Assembly: GCA_035222895.1 (NCBI GenBank)
Contig: JAVYIG010000702.1
Coordinates: 248,001 to 312,000 of the forward strand
DNA from: Strongylocentrotus droebachiensis
Taxonomy: Eukaryota; Echinodermata; Echinoidea; Camarodonta; Strongylocentrotidae
Length of the DNA: 64,000 nucleotides
Direction of reading: 5' to 3'
Shown: positions 23,915 through 35,805 of the stretch, in pieces
Layout of the letters: each line of letters begins with the position of its first letter
Numbering within the stretch: position 1 is the stretch's first letter
Made by a program: the position numbers and the translations under genes
Notes under the pieces: generated by a model
The model's input: only the letters and a program-made list of their open reading frames with translations
Database searches by the model: none
What the model was told of the DNA's origin: nothing

Positions 23915-24244
23915 GATCGTATGTCCTCCAGGAGCAGAGGGCGCAGTCTCCTGAAGCACTTCTCGCGCCAACGGTCCCCGCCCGGCGACGAGGATGGCAC
24001 CACCGGTGGTGGGGGCGGCGGCTCGGGAGGCTCCTCCAGGATCTCCAGCCTCCGCCCCAAGTCTGTCTGCTCCTCCATCCTGGTGGACAAGGAGTGGCAG
24101 AGGAGTGACGAGCTCCTGGACCTGATGGTGGCCCAGGGCAAGATCTCCAGGGACGACAGGGACGACCTGCTCAAGAAGTTTGCCACGGACAGGAACTTCA
24201 AGAGTGGGGATGCTCAACGGATGATACTCGCCAATCTTGTCAAA
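23915..24244 (+). CDS. exon 2: basic/Gly-rich linker and helical segment (residues 19-128)
   Basis: A strong polypyrimidine tract with acceptor (ccctctccag) and the donor GTGAGT at 24245 bound 330 nt, phase 0 at both ends. GC content is clearly higher than in the surrounding introns, as expected for coding sequence. The product begins with a basic Ser/Arg stretch (residues 22-39), then a Gly run (49-57), then a charged region likely to be helical (77-128). Residues 91-107 (AQGKISRDDRDDLLKKF) resemble 128-144 at the start of exon 3 (KTGRISIDDAVHYSRLL), suggesting a two-unit helical repeat. The 3' 100 or so nt of this exon have been copied three times into the following intron. Function is unknown; the basic start could bind membrane or nucleic acid. 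Confidence 0.85.
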
Positions 24245-24318
24245 GTGAGTATTGTGGTGATAAAAAAAATGCATCTGATAAGACATTGATAGATTAGTTG
24301 GAAGATATAAGTGGAAGA

Positions 24319-24422
24319 TAAGGGGAAGATCTTCAGGGACAATAGGGATGTCCTCCTCAAGAAGTTTGCCACGGACAGGAACTTCAACGGATGATACTCG
24401 CCAATCTCGTCAAAGTGAGTTA
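24319..24422 (+). pseudogene. exon 2 tail copy A (frameshifted) with its donor site
   Basis: A second copy of the end of exon 2 starts about 186 bp after the first, and its cctcctcaag anchor is at 24352. It keeps the sequence up to and past the donor (gtcaaagtgagt), but lacks 16 nt that in exon 2 lie between two tcaa words. This moves the reading frame. No acceptor with a pyrimidine tract precedes it, so it is not expected to be an exon. It is best read as a relic of tandem duplication. Confidence 0.8.
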
Positions 24423-24510
24423 TTGGAGTGGTTAAAGACATTCACTAATCTCAGTTTTTGTTTAAAAAATGTATCTAATAAGACATTGATAGATTAGTCG
24501 GATGATATAA

Positions 24511-24637
24511 GTGGAAGATAAGGGCAAGATCTCCAGGGACAGTAGGGATGACCTCCTCAAGAAGTTTGCCGCGGACAGGAACTTCAAGAGCAGGGATGCT
24601 CAACGAATGATACTCGCCAATCTCGTCAAAGTGAGTA
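24511..24637 (+). pseudogene. exon 2 tail copy B (open frame, no acceptor)
   Basis: The third copy is open from 24511 to its donor (GTGAGT at 24636) and encodes a close match to residues 92-128. Compared with exon 2 it differs by about five silent changes and three replacements (Asp99 to Ser, Thr109 to Ala, Gly116 to Arg). An in-frame TAA lies just before 24511. The only nearby AG (ctccag at about 24537) would give the wrong phase after exon 2. It is therefore probably not spliced in, although the preserved frame is notable. Confidence 0.75.
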
Positions 24638-24655
24638 TTGTTAAAGTTTTTGCCC

Positions 24656-24733
24656 CCTTTACTCAGCAGATACATGTACTGTATGTAACAGGGTCGACTG
24701 TTAGTCCCTGTAATACCTCAAACAGGTTAAAAC
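24656..24733 (+). repeat. dispersed repeat inserted between exon-tail copies
   Basis: This stretch (actcagcagatac ... ttagtccctgtaatacctca) is also present at about 20166-20236 with a few differences. It replaces the expected intron part between copies B and C. It is a short interspersed repeat of unknown class. Confidence 0.55.
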
Positions 24734-24751
24734 AGTTTTTGTAAAAAAAGT

Positions 24752-24839
24752 ACCTCCTCAAGAAGTTTGCCACAGACAGGAACTTCAAGAGCGGGGATGC
24801 TCAACGGTTGATCCTCGCAAATCTTGTCAAAGTGAGTAC
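24752..24839 (+). pseudogene. exon 2 tail copy C (5'-truncated, open frame)
   Basis: The fourth copy, cut at its 5' side by an inserted dispersed repeat, encodes residues 103-128 with one replacement (Met121 to Leu) and about five silent changes, and keeps the donor GTGAGT. The flanking intron sequence (gtgaaagatattcactaatctc and aagacattgat) is also shared with copy A, so the duplicated unit was exon tail plus about 100 bp of intron, with a period near 200 bp. Confidence 0.75.
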
Positions 24840-26527
24840 TGTAGTGGTGAAAGATATTCACTAATCTCATTTTTTGCACAAAAAAAGTTTCTATTAAGAC
24901 ATTGATCTATATCAATGCTTTTGAGGTTGCATTGGAGCAACATCCTCATATGAAAGAATTCAACAGGGAAAAAAAGTTGTTGATACGGCATTACTCTATT
25001 TAATGCATTTTTCTATTTACTCTATTTATTGAAATCAGCTGAGGGAAAATTCTTACAAAAGGAATTATCCATAGCCATGCTAGGTGCATCCCAACTTTTT
25101 ATAGTGTTCGCTTCAAAATGGATTATTTTAAGGGAACTGTTGTCCCCCAAGATTAAGATATCCTGGAATGATTAAATCAATTTCCAGAGAATATCACCCA
25201 TTACAAGACCCTTGATACAGGATATTACAAACTTGGCAATAGGTTTTATTTTACTTGGTAAACAAATAATTGTTCTTTTTTAACAAGAAAGCTGGCAATA
25301 ACTTAATTTAAGGTTTTATTTTGAGAACACTTGTTAAGTGAAAGTTGGCATTGACAATGAATCCATGGAGGTTTTGTTATTTGTCAGAGAGGTGAACTTT
25401 TATCTCCATCCATCTCAATATAATGTAATCAAATAAGATTATTATAACCCAATGATAACAATATTTTTTTTGTTGGTTTAATGCATGGTGAATCAAGTCT
25501 CTGTGCACTTCTAAGGTGAATTTGATATTATTGTCCCGGCATTAAGTTTTGCAGCCAGGCATTGTCAGCTTACAGATTTTTTAAATGAACTCCCTGGCTA
25601 TCAGCTACCTGTTTATTAAACCATCCTCAAGACAGGTGTCTCAATGATATACCTTGTTGAGTTACGTAAGCCCCTACCTAGGGCTCAACCCTGAGCCCCT
25701 GAATTGATATGTAAGAGAATGGATGGCTTATATACTTATGATCACAGTGCTTATAAGTACTAGACTGATACACAAGTATTCTGATGTAGCTGGGTAAATG
25801 GATTAATGGTTTTTCCTTCATATAATGGACATTTTGTTCACATCATTTTCAAATATGATGTGCAGATTTGCCTCACAAATCTAAATATTAAAAGTCTCCA
25901 TGTAAAATATAATTGACTCATAGCTTACATTTTATTCCTGTTTATTTGGTTCAATTCCCATCCAAACAATGTCACACATACACATTATTATTATTATGTT
26001 CATGATTTTAATTAATTCATTTGTTTATTCATTTATTTATTATTTTTTTATTCATTTATTCATTTGTTTTGTATTTAGTTATTTATTTTTATTTATTTAT
26101 TTATTTTTTCATTTTCATTTTTCATTTTTCATTTTTCTTTTTTTATTTATTTATTTTTATTATTATTATTATTATTATTTTTTTTTTTTTTTTTTTTGGG
26201 GGGGGGGGATATCTATTCATCATACCCTTCCTTAACAGTAGGTAGTAAATTCATGCCTTCAGTTCTGGAGCATGATTCCAGACATTGTGAGGGCTTTCAC
26301 ATCTTGGGGGAGGGGGGCACATTGATTAGGTTAGGGTGTGGCAAGAGGCGTATCATCTTCTTTTTTCATTCCCTGCCCCTCTCCCTTTTTTAATCCATTC
26401 TTCCTTTTTTCTTGCCATTCGATTTCTGGTCCCCTTGCATCTTAGCCCATACATCAATATTCAATCACTAGATCGCCATGGAAAATATTAAATTTTCCCA
26501 ACATCTCATTTTATTTCTTTTCAATAG
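24840..26527 (+). other. remainder of intron 2; T-rich array and poly-G
   Basis: From 26010 to 26196 it is a (TTTA)/(ATTT)/(ATT) low-complexity array ending in a T run and a G run (26197-26208). The remainder shows no feature. Confidence 0.55.
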
Positions 26528-26710
26528 ACCGGAAGGATATCCATAGATGATGCAGTCCACTACTCCCGGTTGCTAGGCATCGTGGCGTCAGCGGAGACGG
26601 AGGCGAGGACGATCGCAGAGGTCAGCAACGCCTTCCAGGAGAAGAGAGTGTATAATTTTGGAGTGTACAAGTACTACAAACACCGCACATGCCAGAGGAG
26701 AATTCTACAG
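26528..26710 (+). CDS. exon 3: helical repeat end and start of PH-like stretch (residues 129-189)
   Basis: Acceptor tttcttttcaatag and donor GTAAGT (26711) bound 183 nt in phase 0. The first residues, TGRISIDDAVHYSRLLG, repeat the pattern at the end of exon 2. Next comes an Ala/Glu-rich likely helix (148-166). Then a beta-like, aromatic-rich stretch begins (VYNFGVYKYYKHRTCQRRIL, 169-188), which continues into exon 4 and could be the first strands of a PH/PTB-like fold. The four basic residues near 181-186 could face a phosphate-bearing ligand; this is inference. Confidence 0.88.
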
Positions 26711-29700
26711 GTAAGTTTTGTCTTGTCTCCCGTAATGTTTGAGTCTCATCAACTTATCAGTATGTTTACTGAGAGCCAGGGCATCTTTTAAGTACAATTT
26801 TGCTGACGATCCATTCAGATGCGTGTATCAAATTTAGCACCTATTTTAATGAGATGTTGATGAACTTGTACTTGCAGTGGTTTCGTGGAATGTTGCCCAG
26901 AAGGGCTTTTAGTCTTACAGATGTTGTAAAAGTGTGTACATGTATGTCAATATCCTACCAGTTCTTAGCAGACAAAATTAGGTATATGTCTGTAGCATGA
27001 GGAGGAATGAAGAACTTGACTGGCATTGAGTTGCATTGGTAAAGTTTAGCAAAATCCTCTTCTTTTATTCTTTGGCCATTGAAAACAGATTAAAAACATC
27101 AATGTTGCACAATGCAGCACTCTGGAAACATCTTCTGCTACTTCTACTACTTTTACATTTTCTACTACTTCTACATCTGCTGCTATTTCTACCACTTATA
27201 CATCTTCTGCTAATTTTAATTCTTCTACTTTTTCATATCTTTTTACATCTTATGCTACTTTTATCTACTTTTTAATATTATGCTACTTCTTCTTCTTCTG
27301 ATGCTTTTACCTATACTACTATTTGTTACTTCTACCACTGCTTCTATTACTATATATCATTTGCACTTTCTACTACTTCTACAACTATTACTACGTGTGT
27401 GACTATCTCTGCTACTACTCTATAGGGCCACTTGTTAATGCTGCCTCTGCTTTTGATTCAACTACTTTTCCCTTATACTTCAACATGTACTTATAAACTA
27501 TAATTTAAACCGATATTCCTTTCTACATTGCATTGCAATGTCTACATTACCCCTTTATTCTCTGCTGCACTTTGTCGTGTGAGCTACATGCCAAGATGAC
27601 AAATGCGAGTTGATTTTCCTCAAGGAGAAATTCAAGGCAAGCGACTTAAGCTAGGGATTGTTGCTATAGTGGGTGATTTGTTTCTCTTATGAATCATAGA
27701 AAACATTGGCATACATTTCCTAATTCTGCATTCACCCCGGGGATATCTGTATTTCATATAGAAAGGCTTCAGTTCAAAATTTTGAGAGACTGGGGTATAC
27801 ATTTCTTCAAGAAAAATTGAATCATGTTTGTGCAGATTGCAGACATCAGAAAACTGTTTGGGACAACATTATTCCCTAATCACGTCCTTGTTTTATTATT
27901 TAATTGGAACCAGAAAGGCATTAACTTATATACTTTAACTCAGATTCAACATCCTTATGGTTCTAAGCAGATATTACATTCTTTTTGTATTATTTAGCCT
28001 TTTTAATTTCTGATTGTCAGCTTGTCAAATTTGAATGTCGATTTTTCTTCGACTCTTGCAACTCTTTTAAATACTTTCAAAAAGGGATCAGAATGTAGAA
28101 GAAGATATTTATATTCATGTTTCTTTTTAAGGTGTATAATTGTCCTCTGAAGTTTAAGAACAGTCCTAATATGAGCAAGCAAAGAAAAACTGCACCATTT
28201 TCAAACTTTCATGAAATGACATGTAGCATATGTATAGCTTGCATTCCCATTCCTCTTTAATTTCAACAAACAATTATCACAAGCTTTACGTCACTACATT
28301 GTTTAGTTTGCCTCCCCCCAGGTACGAAGACCCAGTTCTCATTTACACCACAAAAGATGTTATTAGCTGGGGAAATGTAACTAACTTTGAAATATGCATC
28401 ACCCCATGGCATTAATTATAAGATGTAAAACCTATTAAACATTGCCAAGTTTTGTTTCAGTGTAAAATAAAGGAGATAATAATCAAACAATGGTTACAGA
28501 TGGCTCAGCTATAGCAGGTTTAATGCTATATTGCTTGCGATGGATCTTACGGATAAAGAAAACGGGAAGCGAGATTGGATCGATGGAGGAAATTAGGAAA
28601 GCACATCGATACCTTGAGAAAAGGAGAGGGTGCGTAAGATAAGGGCTTTAAGGAGAGGTCTTAAGATGAGGGAAAGGGGATATGAGACCTCGGGATTGAG
28701 CCTGAAAACTGAGAGTTCACGGGGACGGGCATGAACCTTGCTCGACAAGGGAAGACCCTGTAGGCTCTCCCTCTAGGACCAGGCCATCTTTATTGTGATC
28801 TGAACGGAACATAAGAGTTAGCATGTGGTTATCATTTTCTGGTAAAATATATATAGCTTGGATATATCACAAGATATCTAAATATCACAATATTTAAAAG
28901 TAAGCCTTTAAAAACAAAAATTGCTGTTTCATTTTGTATGAAGAAAAAAACAGTTAAATAATTTGTGAAATGACTCCATATATTACCAAAATTGAAAAAA
29001 CAATAAATTTATTGATATTACCAATGAAATAACTAATTTGTTATAAATCTGCAGACATAGGAAATGATCACAAATTGAGTACTTCGTGACATTTTATGTA
29101 ATGGCTCAATGTTTATTCAGATATTGGTTATGTTGTATCAAGGTTAACAAATATGTTTAATTTCATTTAGTAAATCTTCCAAATGAGTATGGCATCTGCT
29201 TTAACTATGACTTATCTACAGTAGCAGGTAGATTATAATCAGGAATGTAGTACGAATTGCAGAATTGATAGTACGCTGTTACCCCTAAAGTTGGAATATA
29301 TCTTTGTTTACCTCTTTTCTTGAAGTTATTGTGACAATATGATTTATTATTGATAGATAAGTTTATATCTTCCCTGAACTTTACAGATCAATCTAAAGAG
29401 AGTCTCATGGATCCATGCAGTTCTGAGAATATGTTAACTTTATAACCATGGAGAATAAGCCATATTATTACAATCATTTCATGAAAAGAGGGAAGAAAAT
29501 AAATCTTTCCAACTTCATAGGCAACAGTGTAGTAGCAGATGGTGCTTGATGCCATCTGTACAGACTGTGATACTGTTGTATTGGTACCATGTTGATCACA
29601 GGAAAACGGGTGAAGGGTTTAATGAGACCACATTTGATTAGACATTTCCTTTGAAACATTAAACTCTGCTCTAATATATAATTGCAATTGACAATATGAC

Positions 29701-29997
29701 GTCATTGATCATTTCTTGAAATGTGGAAAAGAGTACATAAACTTTTTAAAGCAATTAGCATATATATACATGAGGAGAAAGGCTTTAATTCATATTCATG
29801 TTTAGTTGTGAATGAATGTTCAATGTAAGGGAATGACAGGTATTTAAACCCTTTTGTGACAATCCTTCCACATTGTGTGGTTTGACTCAATAACTTTTGA
29901 TCCAGAGCTCCAAAAAATATGCCAGATGCATGAGGAGAAAGAACATAAGTTTTTGTATATATACTGCATCCATTTTTGTTTAATGACTACATGTATA
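26711..29997 (+). other. intron 3, first part; CTT/CTA-like repeat
   Basis: A degenerate trinucleotide array (ctactt, cttctg, ctactact) fills about 27125-27420. A GC-richer patch at about 28500-28790 has no open frame. Nothing else supported. Confidence 0.5.
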
Positions 29998-31298
29998 TGT
30001 GACCCGGCACCACAAAACCACCAAAAAGTCGCAAAAAATTATTTTCCTGATTTCATCTGATTATGAAAGAAGAAGTTCTCCTCATTAAAATGGTATATTA
30101 CTTGTCCAAATTGAAGCTTCCTAACCCTTTCAATTTAGTGAATGAAAAGAGCTGGTGAGGGAGGTTACTGGTATTAAATTGTGAGAAAGAGAGCTTTAAA
30201 GTTTGGGGCTATTCAAGCATGCGGAGCAAGCAAACCACAGGGAAATCAATAGAAGGGTGAATCAAAAGGCCATAGCAACCACTATGAAGAGATTTTCAGA
30301 TTAGGCTGAAATTTGACCTGATGGTCAAACATAGTCTGTTCATTATGTTTCTGAGGTTTCAATGTGTGGACTTAAGTCTTTCAAAAGTTATTATGTTGTA
30401 AATGTATAGAGTTGTAATTGGACAGATTAAGTGAACTGCAACATAGTGCCGAGACACCTGCACTAGACAATGCCTATTCATGGTGGACCCGGAGTCTTTT
30501 TGTTCCCCCTTACATAACACTGCTTGTCACCTATCTTGTTTTGTATACATCTGGGCAATTATTTGTAACCACATTATCAGGAATTCTCTCGTCGCTGTCT
30601 TGCCCGAAGTGTTCAGTAAGCAAAGCTGTAAGGTTGACCTGATTCCCCGCAGCTAGCCCCCGCATCATCGCTTCGTTGACCGCCCGAGCTACCCGGGCAT
30701 CTGCGTTGGTGCACCCCGGTACCATCCCACGGCTCTGCTCACGTACAAAACCTGGCATTGTAACGACGTTGTAGACTTTTTCGCAACTTGTCACTCTCAA
30801 ATGTATAAAATATAATAATGTTCTTAGGTCTACTCTTGATCAACAAATTCTGGATATGTGATGTACAATCAAGCTACTCGAAGTCGTTAACGGAGAATAT
30901 AAGACGAACGCAAATCTGGAACTCGGATGTGAAAGTGGATACAAACAAAATGGCGCGCCGCACTGATTGCTATAACGGACCAATCACAGCCCGCGTAGCA
31001 CGACCCGTTAGCAACGACCGACCATTTCCGGACTACGATAATTTCGCTCGGGAAAAGTGATCAAATTTTGGAAGAGACCGAAGGCTGTGCGAAAAAAACT
31101 GGTCTAGAAAAACCGTTTAAAACACATCTTCTACTATGTTTTAGACTTCCAAATTTTGATACTAGGTACAGAAAAGACCACTCTTTCAGAAAATGCAAAA
31201 AAACAAAAATCTATTTTTTTCACCTAAATTGACATTTTAGCTGATTACGGAGAATCGCTGGTTGCGACTTTTTGTTGGTTTTGTGGTGCCGGGTCACA
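29998..31298. mobile_element. 1.3-kb DNA transposon flanked by TA
   Basis: Near-perfect inverted ends of about 37 bp: tgtgacccggcaccacaaaa at 29998, then ccaccaaaaagtcgcaa, and the complement ending gggtcaca at 31298. TA lies directly outside both ends, as expected for TA-targeting elements. The interior is GC-richer at 30640-31060 and has an 89-codon - strand frame (30531-30800), described separately. No transposase is recognised. Confidence 0.85.
30531..30800 (-). CDS. hypothetical 89-residue frame inside the TA-flanked transposon
   Basis: This frame, ATG at 30800, is GC-rich, unlike its surroundings, and its composition looks protein-like (for example ARVARAVNEAMMRGLAAG, NLTALLTEHFGQDSDER). 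About 180 bp upstream on the same strand lies a region with an attggt-type box (CCAAT complement at about 30980). It may be a transposon protein remnant, a captured host exon, or chance. I do not recognise it, and its 3' end is not followed by an obvious poly-A signal. Confidence 0.25.
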   Translation of the reverse strand: MRVTSCEKVYNVVTMPGFVREQSRGMVPGCTNADARVARAVNEAMMRGLAAGNQVNLTALLTEHFGQDSDERIPDNVVTNNCPDVYKTR

Positions 31299-34200
31299 TA
31301 TTGCGTTTGATCCCAGGAATTTTGTTAAGGAAGATAAGCTCTAAAATCCTTAAATTGGCAATACCTTGAGAAATTCAAAATCATTGTTTTTTTTAATCAA
31401 ATTGGTACCAGTAATTTGTTCATCTTTTTGACAACAGTCTCTCTTTTGTATATTGTGTTCAGAGACATTTGATTTTATCTTAACAATGAAGCAATAAAAG
31501 AAAAAATAATTATTGTTGCCAATTTGAAGATCAAAGTGTGATCATTTTAGCCCAACAAATAAATCCTGTCATGGAAGGGTTAATAATAACAATATTTGGA
31601 CCTTAGAATAGAAGAATGTTTTTTTGTTTTTTGAGGTTGCCCATTGGTAAGGAAGTTGGTGAAGAAAGAGGAAGGAAGACTTAAACTCACATTGAATGCC
31701 CGGACACTGCGGCAGAGAGAGAGGGGGAAATGTGAGGGGGTTAGAAGGTAGATTCTGGCAAGGATAAGAGGAGGGGGTCCCTTAGCACCTTGCTGAGCGA
31801 GAGAGAGAGAGAGGGAGGGTGGAAGGGAGGGAGGGAGAGAGAGAGAGACAGGCAGAGCAAAAAAAGGAGGGACAGAGAGAGAGAGAGAGAGAGAGGGGGG
31901 AGGGAGGGAGGGAGAGAGAGAGGGGGAGGGCGGGAGGGAGGGAGAGAGGGGGAGGGAAGGAGAGAGGGGGAGGGAGGGAGGGAGGGAGAGAGGGGGAGGG
32001 AGGGAGGGAGGGAGGGAGGGAGAGAGAGTGATAGAGGGGTGGAGAGAAAGAGAGTGAGGAAGTGATAAAGAGAGGGAAAGATATATATATATAGAGAGAT
32101 AATAGAGAGGAAGTGATAAAGGGAGAGAGAGAGAGAAAGAAAGAGAGATAGAGAGAGAGAGAAGGGGAGAGAGGGGGTAGGGGGTTAAAGAGGGCAGGAG
32201 GGAGAGAGAGAGAGAGAGAGAGGGAGAGATAGGGATAGAGTATACAGGTAATTTGATTATTGTCAGACATTTTTATGTTTCCTTCATGGATAGACTCGTA
32301 GGCACCAATATATTGTCGAAGGTTTACAAGGGATACAGGGAGCGTTTACATTGACTTTTATGTACTGTTCAAATAAAAGATCTAGAAGCGGATAACGGTG
32401 ACATACCAAGAACAAAACAAAATAGAACTAAAAATTTCCTGCATGTATGAGAGCACAATTCTTAGACGATCACAAGTTTGACTGTCAGTCTACACCTCTT
32501 GTACTACTACCTTAAAAGAGGGGATTGTAAATATTATTTGGGAAAGATTTAAGATTGTAAAAAAACGATCAAAAACATTATCCTTATTAGATGAAATTTA
32601 CATGATAATTTGTATAATAAGTGGAGAGATTCTAGAATGTCTTCAGAAAACAATATGTTACAGTCCCTTATGTTAAAACTGTTGCAGAACAGAATCATAA
32701 ATAACAAGAAGGTAGAATATCTAATTTTTGCTTTTGAAGATATGAACTTCTTAAGACATAATTTAAAAAGAAAGGTAGATGATATACAAGAAATTGGTTG
32801 ATTTTGTAAATATTGATTAATGATTTTTCTCACATTTTCAAGAAATTGGAAATGGTTATATGAATATTTAAGTGTAAATGTACTTGTTAAATCATAATTT
32901 AATACTATAATATATATGAAAAAAATAATTAACAACACTATGCAGAATAGATTGTCCAGTAATGAAAGATGAAACTTGCTCATATATCAACTTTAATCGT
33001 TGATTCTGAACAGGTTTACAATGTACATGTATTTTGCTGAGAAAGCGGTGATATTCCAGCATAAAATTATCTAACAGGGCCTATAAATCATATCCGTTAT
33101 TAAGCCCATGAAAGTCACATTTTTGCCTTTATTACTAAAACTTGTCTTAAAAGTTGATTCATGGTATCTATTTTGAACCCCTGTAGTGTGTGTTAATACC
33201 TATCTCAAGGGGAAAACAAAATTACAATCTAAACCATGCAGTGACTTTAAGGATATCTCTCATTTCAATTTTATGACTTTTAAAATTATCTATTTTCTAA
33301 CCATGCGTTGCTCTACTTTAAAAGTGAACTTTCTACTGTTCCGTCATACATTACACTGCTGAACGTATAAAAACTTCATACATTGATGGCGAAAGAGTTG
33401 ACTCAACTTTAATGTTTTCCGTTTTTCCTTTCTCTTTGGGGCATTTACCACTATATAAGCATGAATCATGATTTTCATGGAATCTTATAGTCTCAATGTC
33501 ATTATAATGCCTGTGTATTTCCATTTAAAGAAATGGTGATGGAATATTGTCACGCAACCTCCTCACTTTTTTTTCTTCACAGAAACCTTTCAAAGACATG
33601 AACCATTTGAACACATGACTCTGCCTTTAAAGAAAGACAAGGTTCTATAGATTATTGTTAGCTTTTCTTAAAGCTATAGACCAGTTTTGGAAATCCCCCT
33701 CCCTCAAAAATTGAAATGGAAGCTCTTATTACCAATCATGTGAAATAATATGTTTTGACTAATACGTAATGATACAAATTTTGCCGGGAAACCGCCTACT
33801 TATTGATATATTTGGTTAATTATTATATCTATCTGGACTGGATAGGTATCGCGTAGTCCCATATACATCTTTCTGTGTACAGCGCTTGTAACTTTACCAA
33901 GACTGGGCCAAATTTCTTATCATTTTGATGATTCCAGAACCTTACAGTACACACCAAGACTTATATGCTAGATGATCAACCTTTTCTGATCGATTCCATG
34001 TTTCTTTCACAATGCAATCGCATGACCAGAACTCAACTTTATCTTTAAGGTCAGTCAGTGAAATTATAATCATGATTTAATATTTATTCTGTAGAGATTT
34101 CAGGACTTTGACCAGAGATGGTGTTCTGATTTTTTTATTTTTAGCGAATAGTTAATTAGAGAATATACCTTAATATGAATCATTGTTGTCATTGTCTGGC

Positions 34201-34370
34201 TCTTTTTAATGGGGGCATCGGGAAGGGGGGGGGGGCAGTTAGTATGGGTGAAACACTTTCAGTCAGTACCTGCCCTCTGGTATACAAGTTTAGAACCCTG
34301 TTTGTAAAGGATTAGTCTTACCCACAAAGTCATCTGCCTTTGACTGACTTGTCAAGGTACGATTAATCCC
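31299..34370 (+). other. intron 3, middle part
   Basis: Apart from the purine tract at 31700-32240 and a G run at 34216-34224, it is AT-rich with no supported gene or repeat. The 144-codon - strand frame at 32549-32983 is AT-driven and unconvincing. Confidence 0.4.
31700..32240. repeat. 540-bp purine tract, (GA)n and (GGGA)n
   Basis: Almost pure A/G on the + strand, mixing GAGAGA and GGGAGGGAGG blocks, with a TATA(TA) interruption at about 32082-32092. Such tracts can form triplex DNA. Open frames over it are artefacts. Confidence 0.9.
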
Positions 34371-34760
34371 ATCATTCATATCTTTGGCCTGTTTAGAGGA
34401 TCACAATTATCTTCTTTTTTTTTGTGCCCAAGACGAAGTCTAAGAAAGTTTAAAGCTCAGTAAGAAAGAATGGCTACAAGTCTGACCATGTTGGTCTAGC
34501 AAACCTTCTGAAAAGTTGACAGAAGGCCAATGAGACCGACAACCCATGAAACTGACATGTAGACCCAATAATTCATATCTTTGGCCTGTTAAGAGGATCA
34601 CAAATTATCTGTTTTTGTGCCCAAGATGATGTCTCAGAAAGTGTCAAACTTAGCAAGCAAGAATGGCTACCAGACTGACCATGTTGGTCTGGCAAACCTT
34701 CTGAAAAGTTGCCAGAAGGCCCATAAGACCGACATGTAGGTCTCTTTGGCCTTCTGCCAA
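34371..34760. repeat. two tandem units of about 197 bp with an inverted tail
   Basis: tctttggcctgtt at 34381 recurs at 34578 and stays similar through gaccatgttggtct and caaaccttctgaaaagttg. A following segment (ggccttctgccaactctttt...ggtttaccagaccaac) is an inverted match to the end of the unit, so a hairpin is possible. Confidence 0.7.
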
Positions 34761-35805
34761 CTCTTTTTATGGTTTACCAGACCAACCGTGTCAGTCTTGT
34801 GGAAGACCAACAATATCAGTCTATTGGGATATCACCAAGAGAACAGTCACTATTAGGATTTCCACCATTTTTATTATTTAGAGGTGACTCTGAAGATTTA
34901 GTAGTGGAAATGATAATGATCAAGTTATCCATAAAGCTCTAATAAAGTCTTTTAAAAACAAAAACATATCTGAAAGTTGTTCACAGTTTACTCCTATTTG
35001 CCATCTGTCTCATTGTTATTGTACACAATCTATTAATAGTCAAAATATAATTTTTTTCACAAGGGATATGAATGCTAGTACCTACCTGTACAAGTTTGAC
35101 CTTTCGTAAGTAAATTATGGATGGTCATGCCAAGTCTGTCTGCTTCAATGCTAAATAAAGCATCATCACCATTTCCGTGATGCATTTATGCCCTATTGCC
35201 AAAATTATTGCTTTATTGGGTTAAAAATGGGCATTTTGGCATTGAAAAGCTATCTAGCTGATGAGTTTGTCTTTTGTAAATTTGGCGGAGGTACATGTAT
35301 AACTGAATCATGCATACTGGAAATTTAGGTATGAATTTGAGTGTTTTCGGATTTGAATTCACAGATGAAAGCCCATTGATGCTTTACATTGACACTGCGG
35401 CCATGGACGCATGGTGCTCGCTCTGTGGATAAACCAGTATTATTCATCCTTCTTTCTTGCTCTCTCTCTCTCTCTCTCTGCCTCTCCCTCTCTCTGTCTC
35501 TCTCTCTCACTTTCTCTCTTCCTCTCTCTCCCCTCTCTCAATAATTGTTTTGTATTACAATTTATACAGACATTTCCAACACAAGCACTCTTTTTGGAGG
35601 ATACTTATCTTCCATCATAGCACTTTCCAATTTTACTCCCAATGGTATTATTCCATTATCTTGTCATAATATAAAAGTTAATTGAATTTATTATTCATTT
35701 ATTATGGAAATTGTTTGAATAGAGGTGAAGCAGAATAGCAAGAAACATCCAAAGTTCAACATTTATTTGTATTATCTTTATCTTTTTTTTTTTTCCTTTC
35801 TTCAG
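34761..35805 (+). other. intron 3, end; CT tract
   Basis: (CT)n with tc-rich variants at about 35458-35540. Otherwise nothing. Confidence 0.5.

Noticed and set aside
24511-24744. Separate small gene starting at 24511
   Set aside because: It begins with GTG, not ATG, and is simply exon-tail copy B reading into the intron.
25969-26245. Hydrophobic frames resembling membrane proteins
   Set aside because: They derive from TTTA/ATT low-complexity repeats.
31782-32270. 162-codon - strand and 91-codon + strand frames
   Set aside because: Both are readings of the purine tract.
32549-32983. 144-codon - strand frame with hydrophobic stretches
   Set aside because: Composition follows the AT-rich DNA, and a short + strand frame overlaps it. 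No domain or splice evidence.
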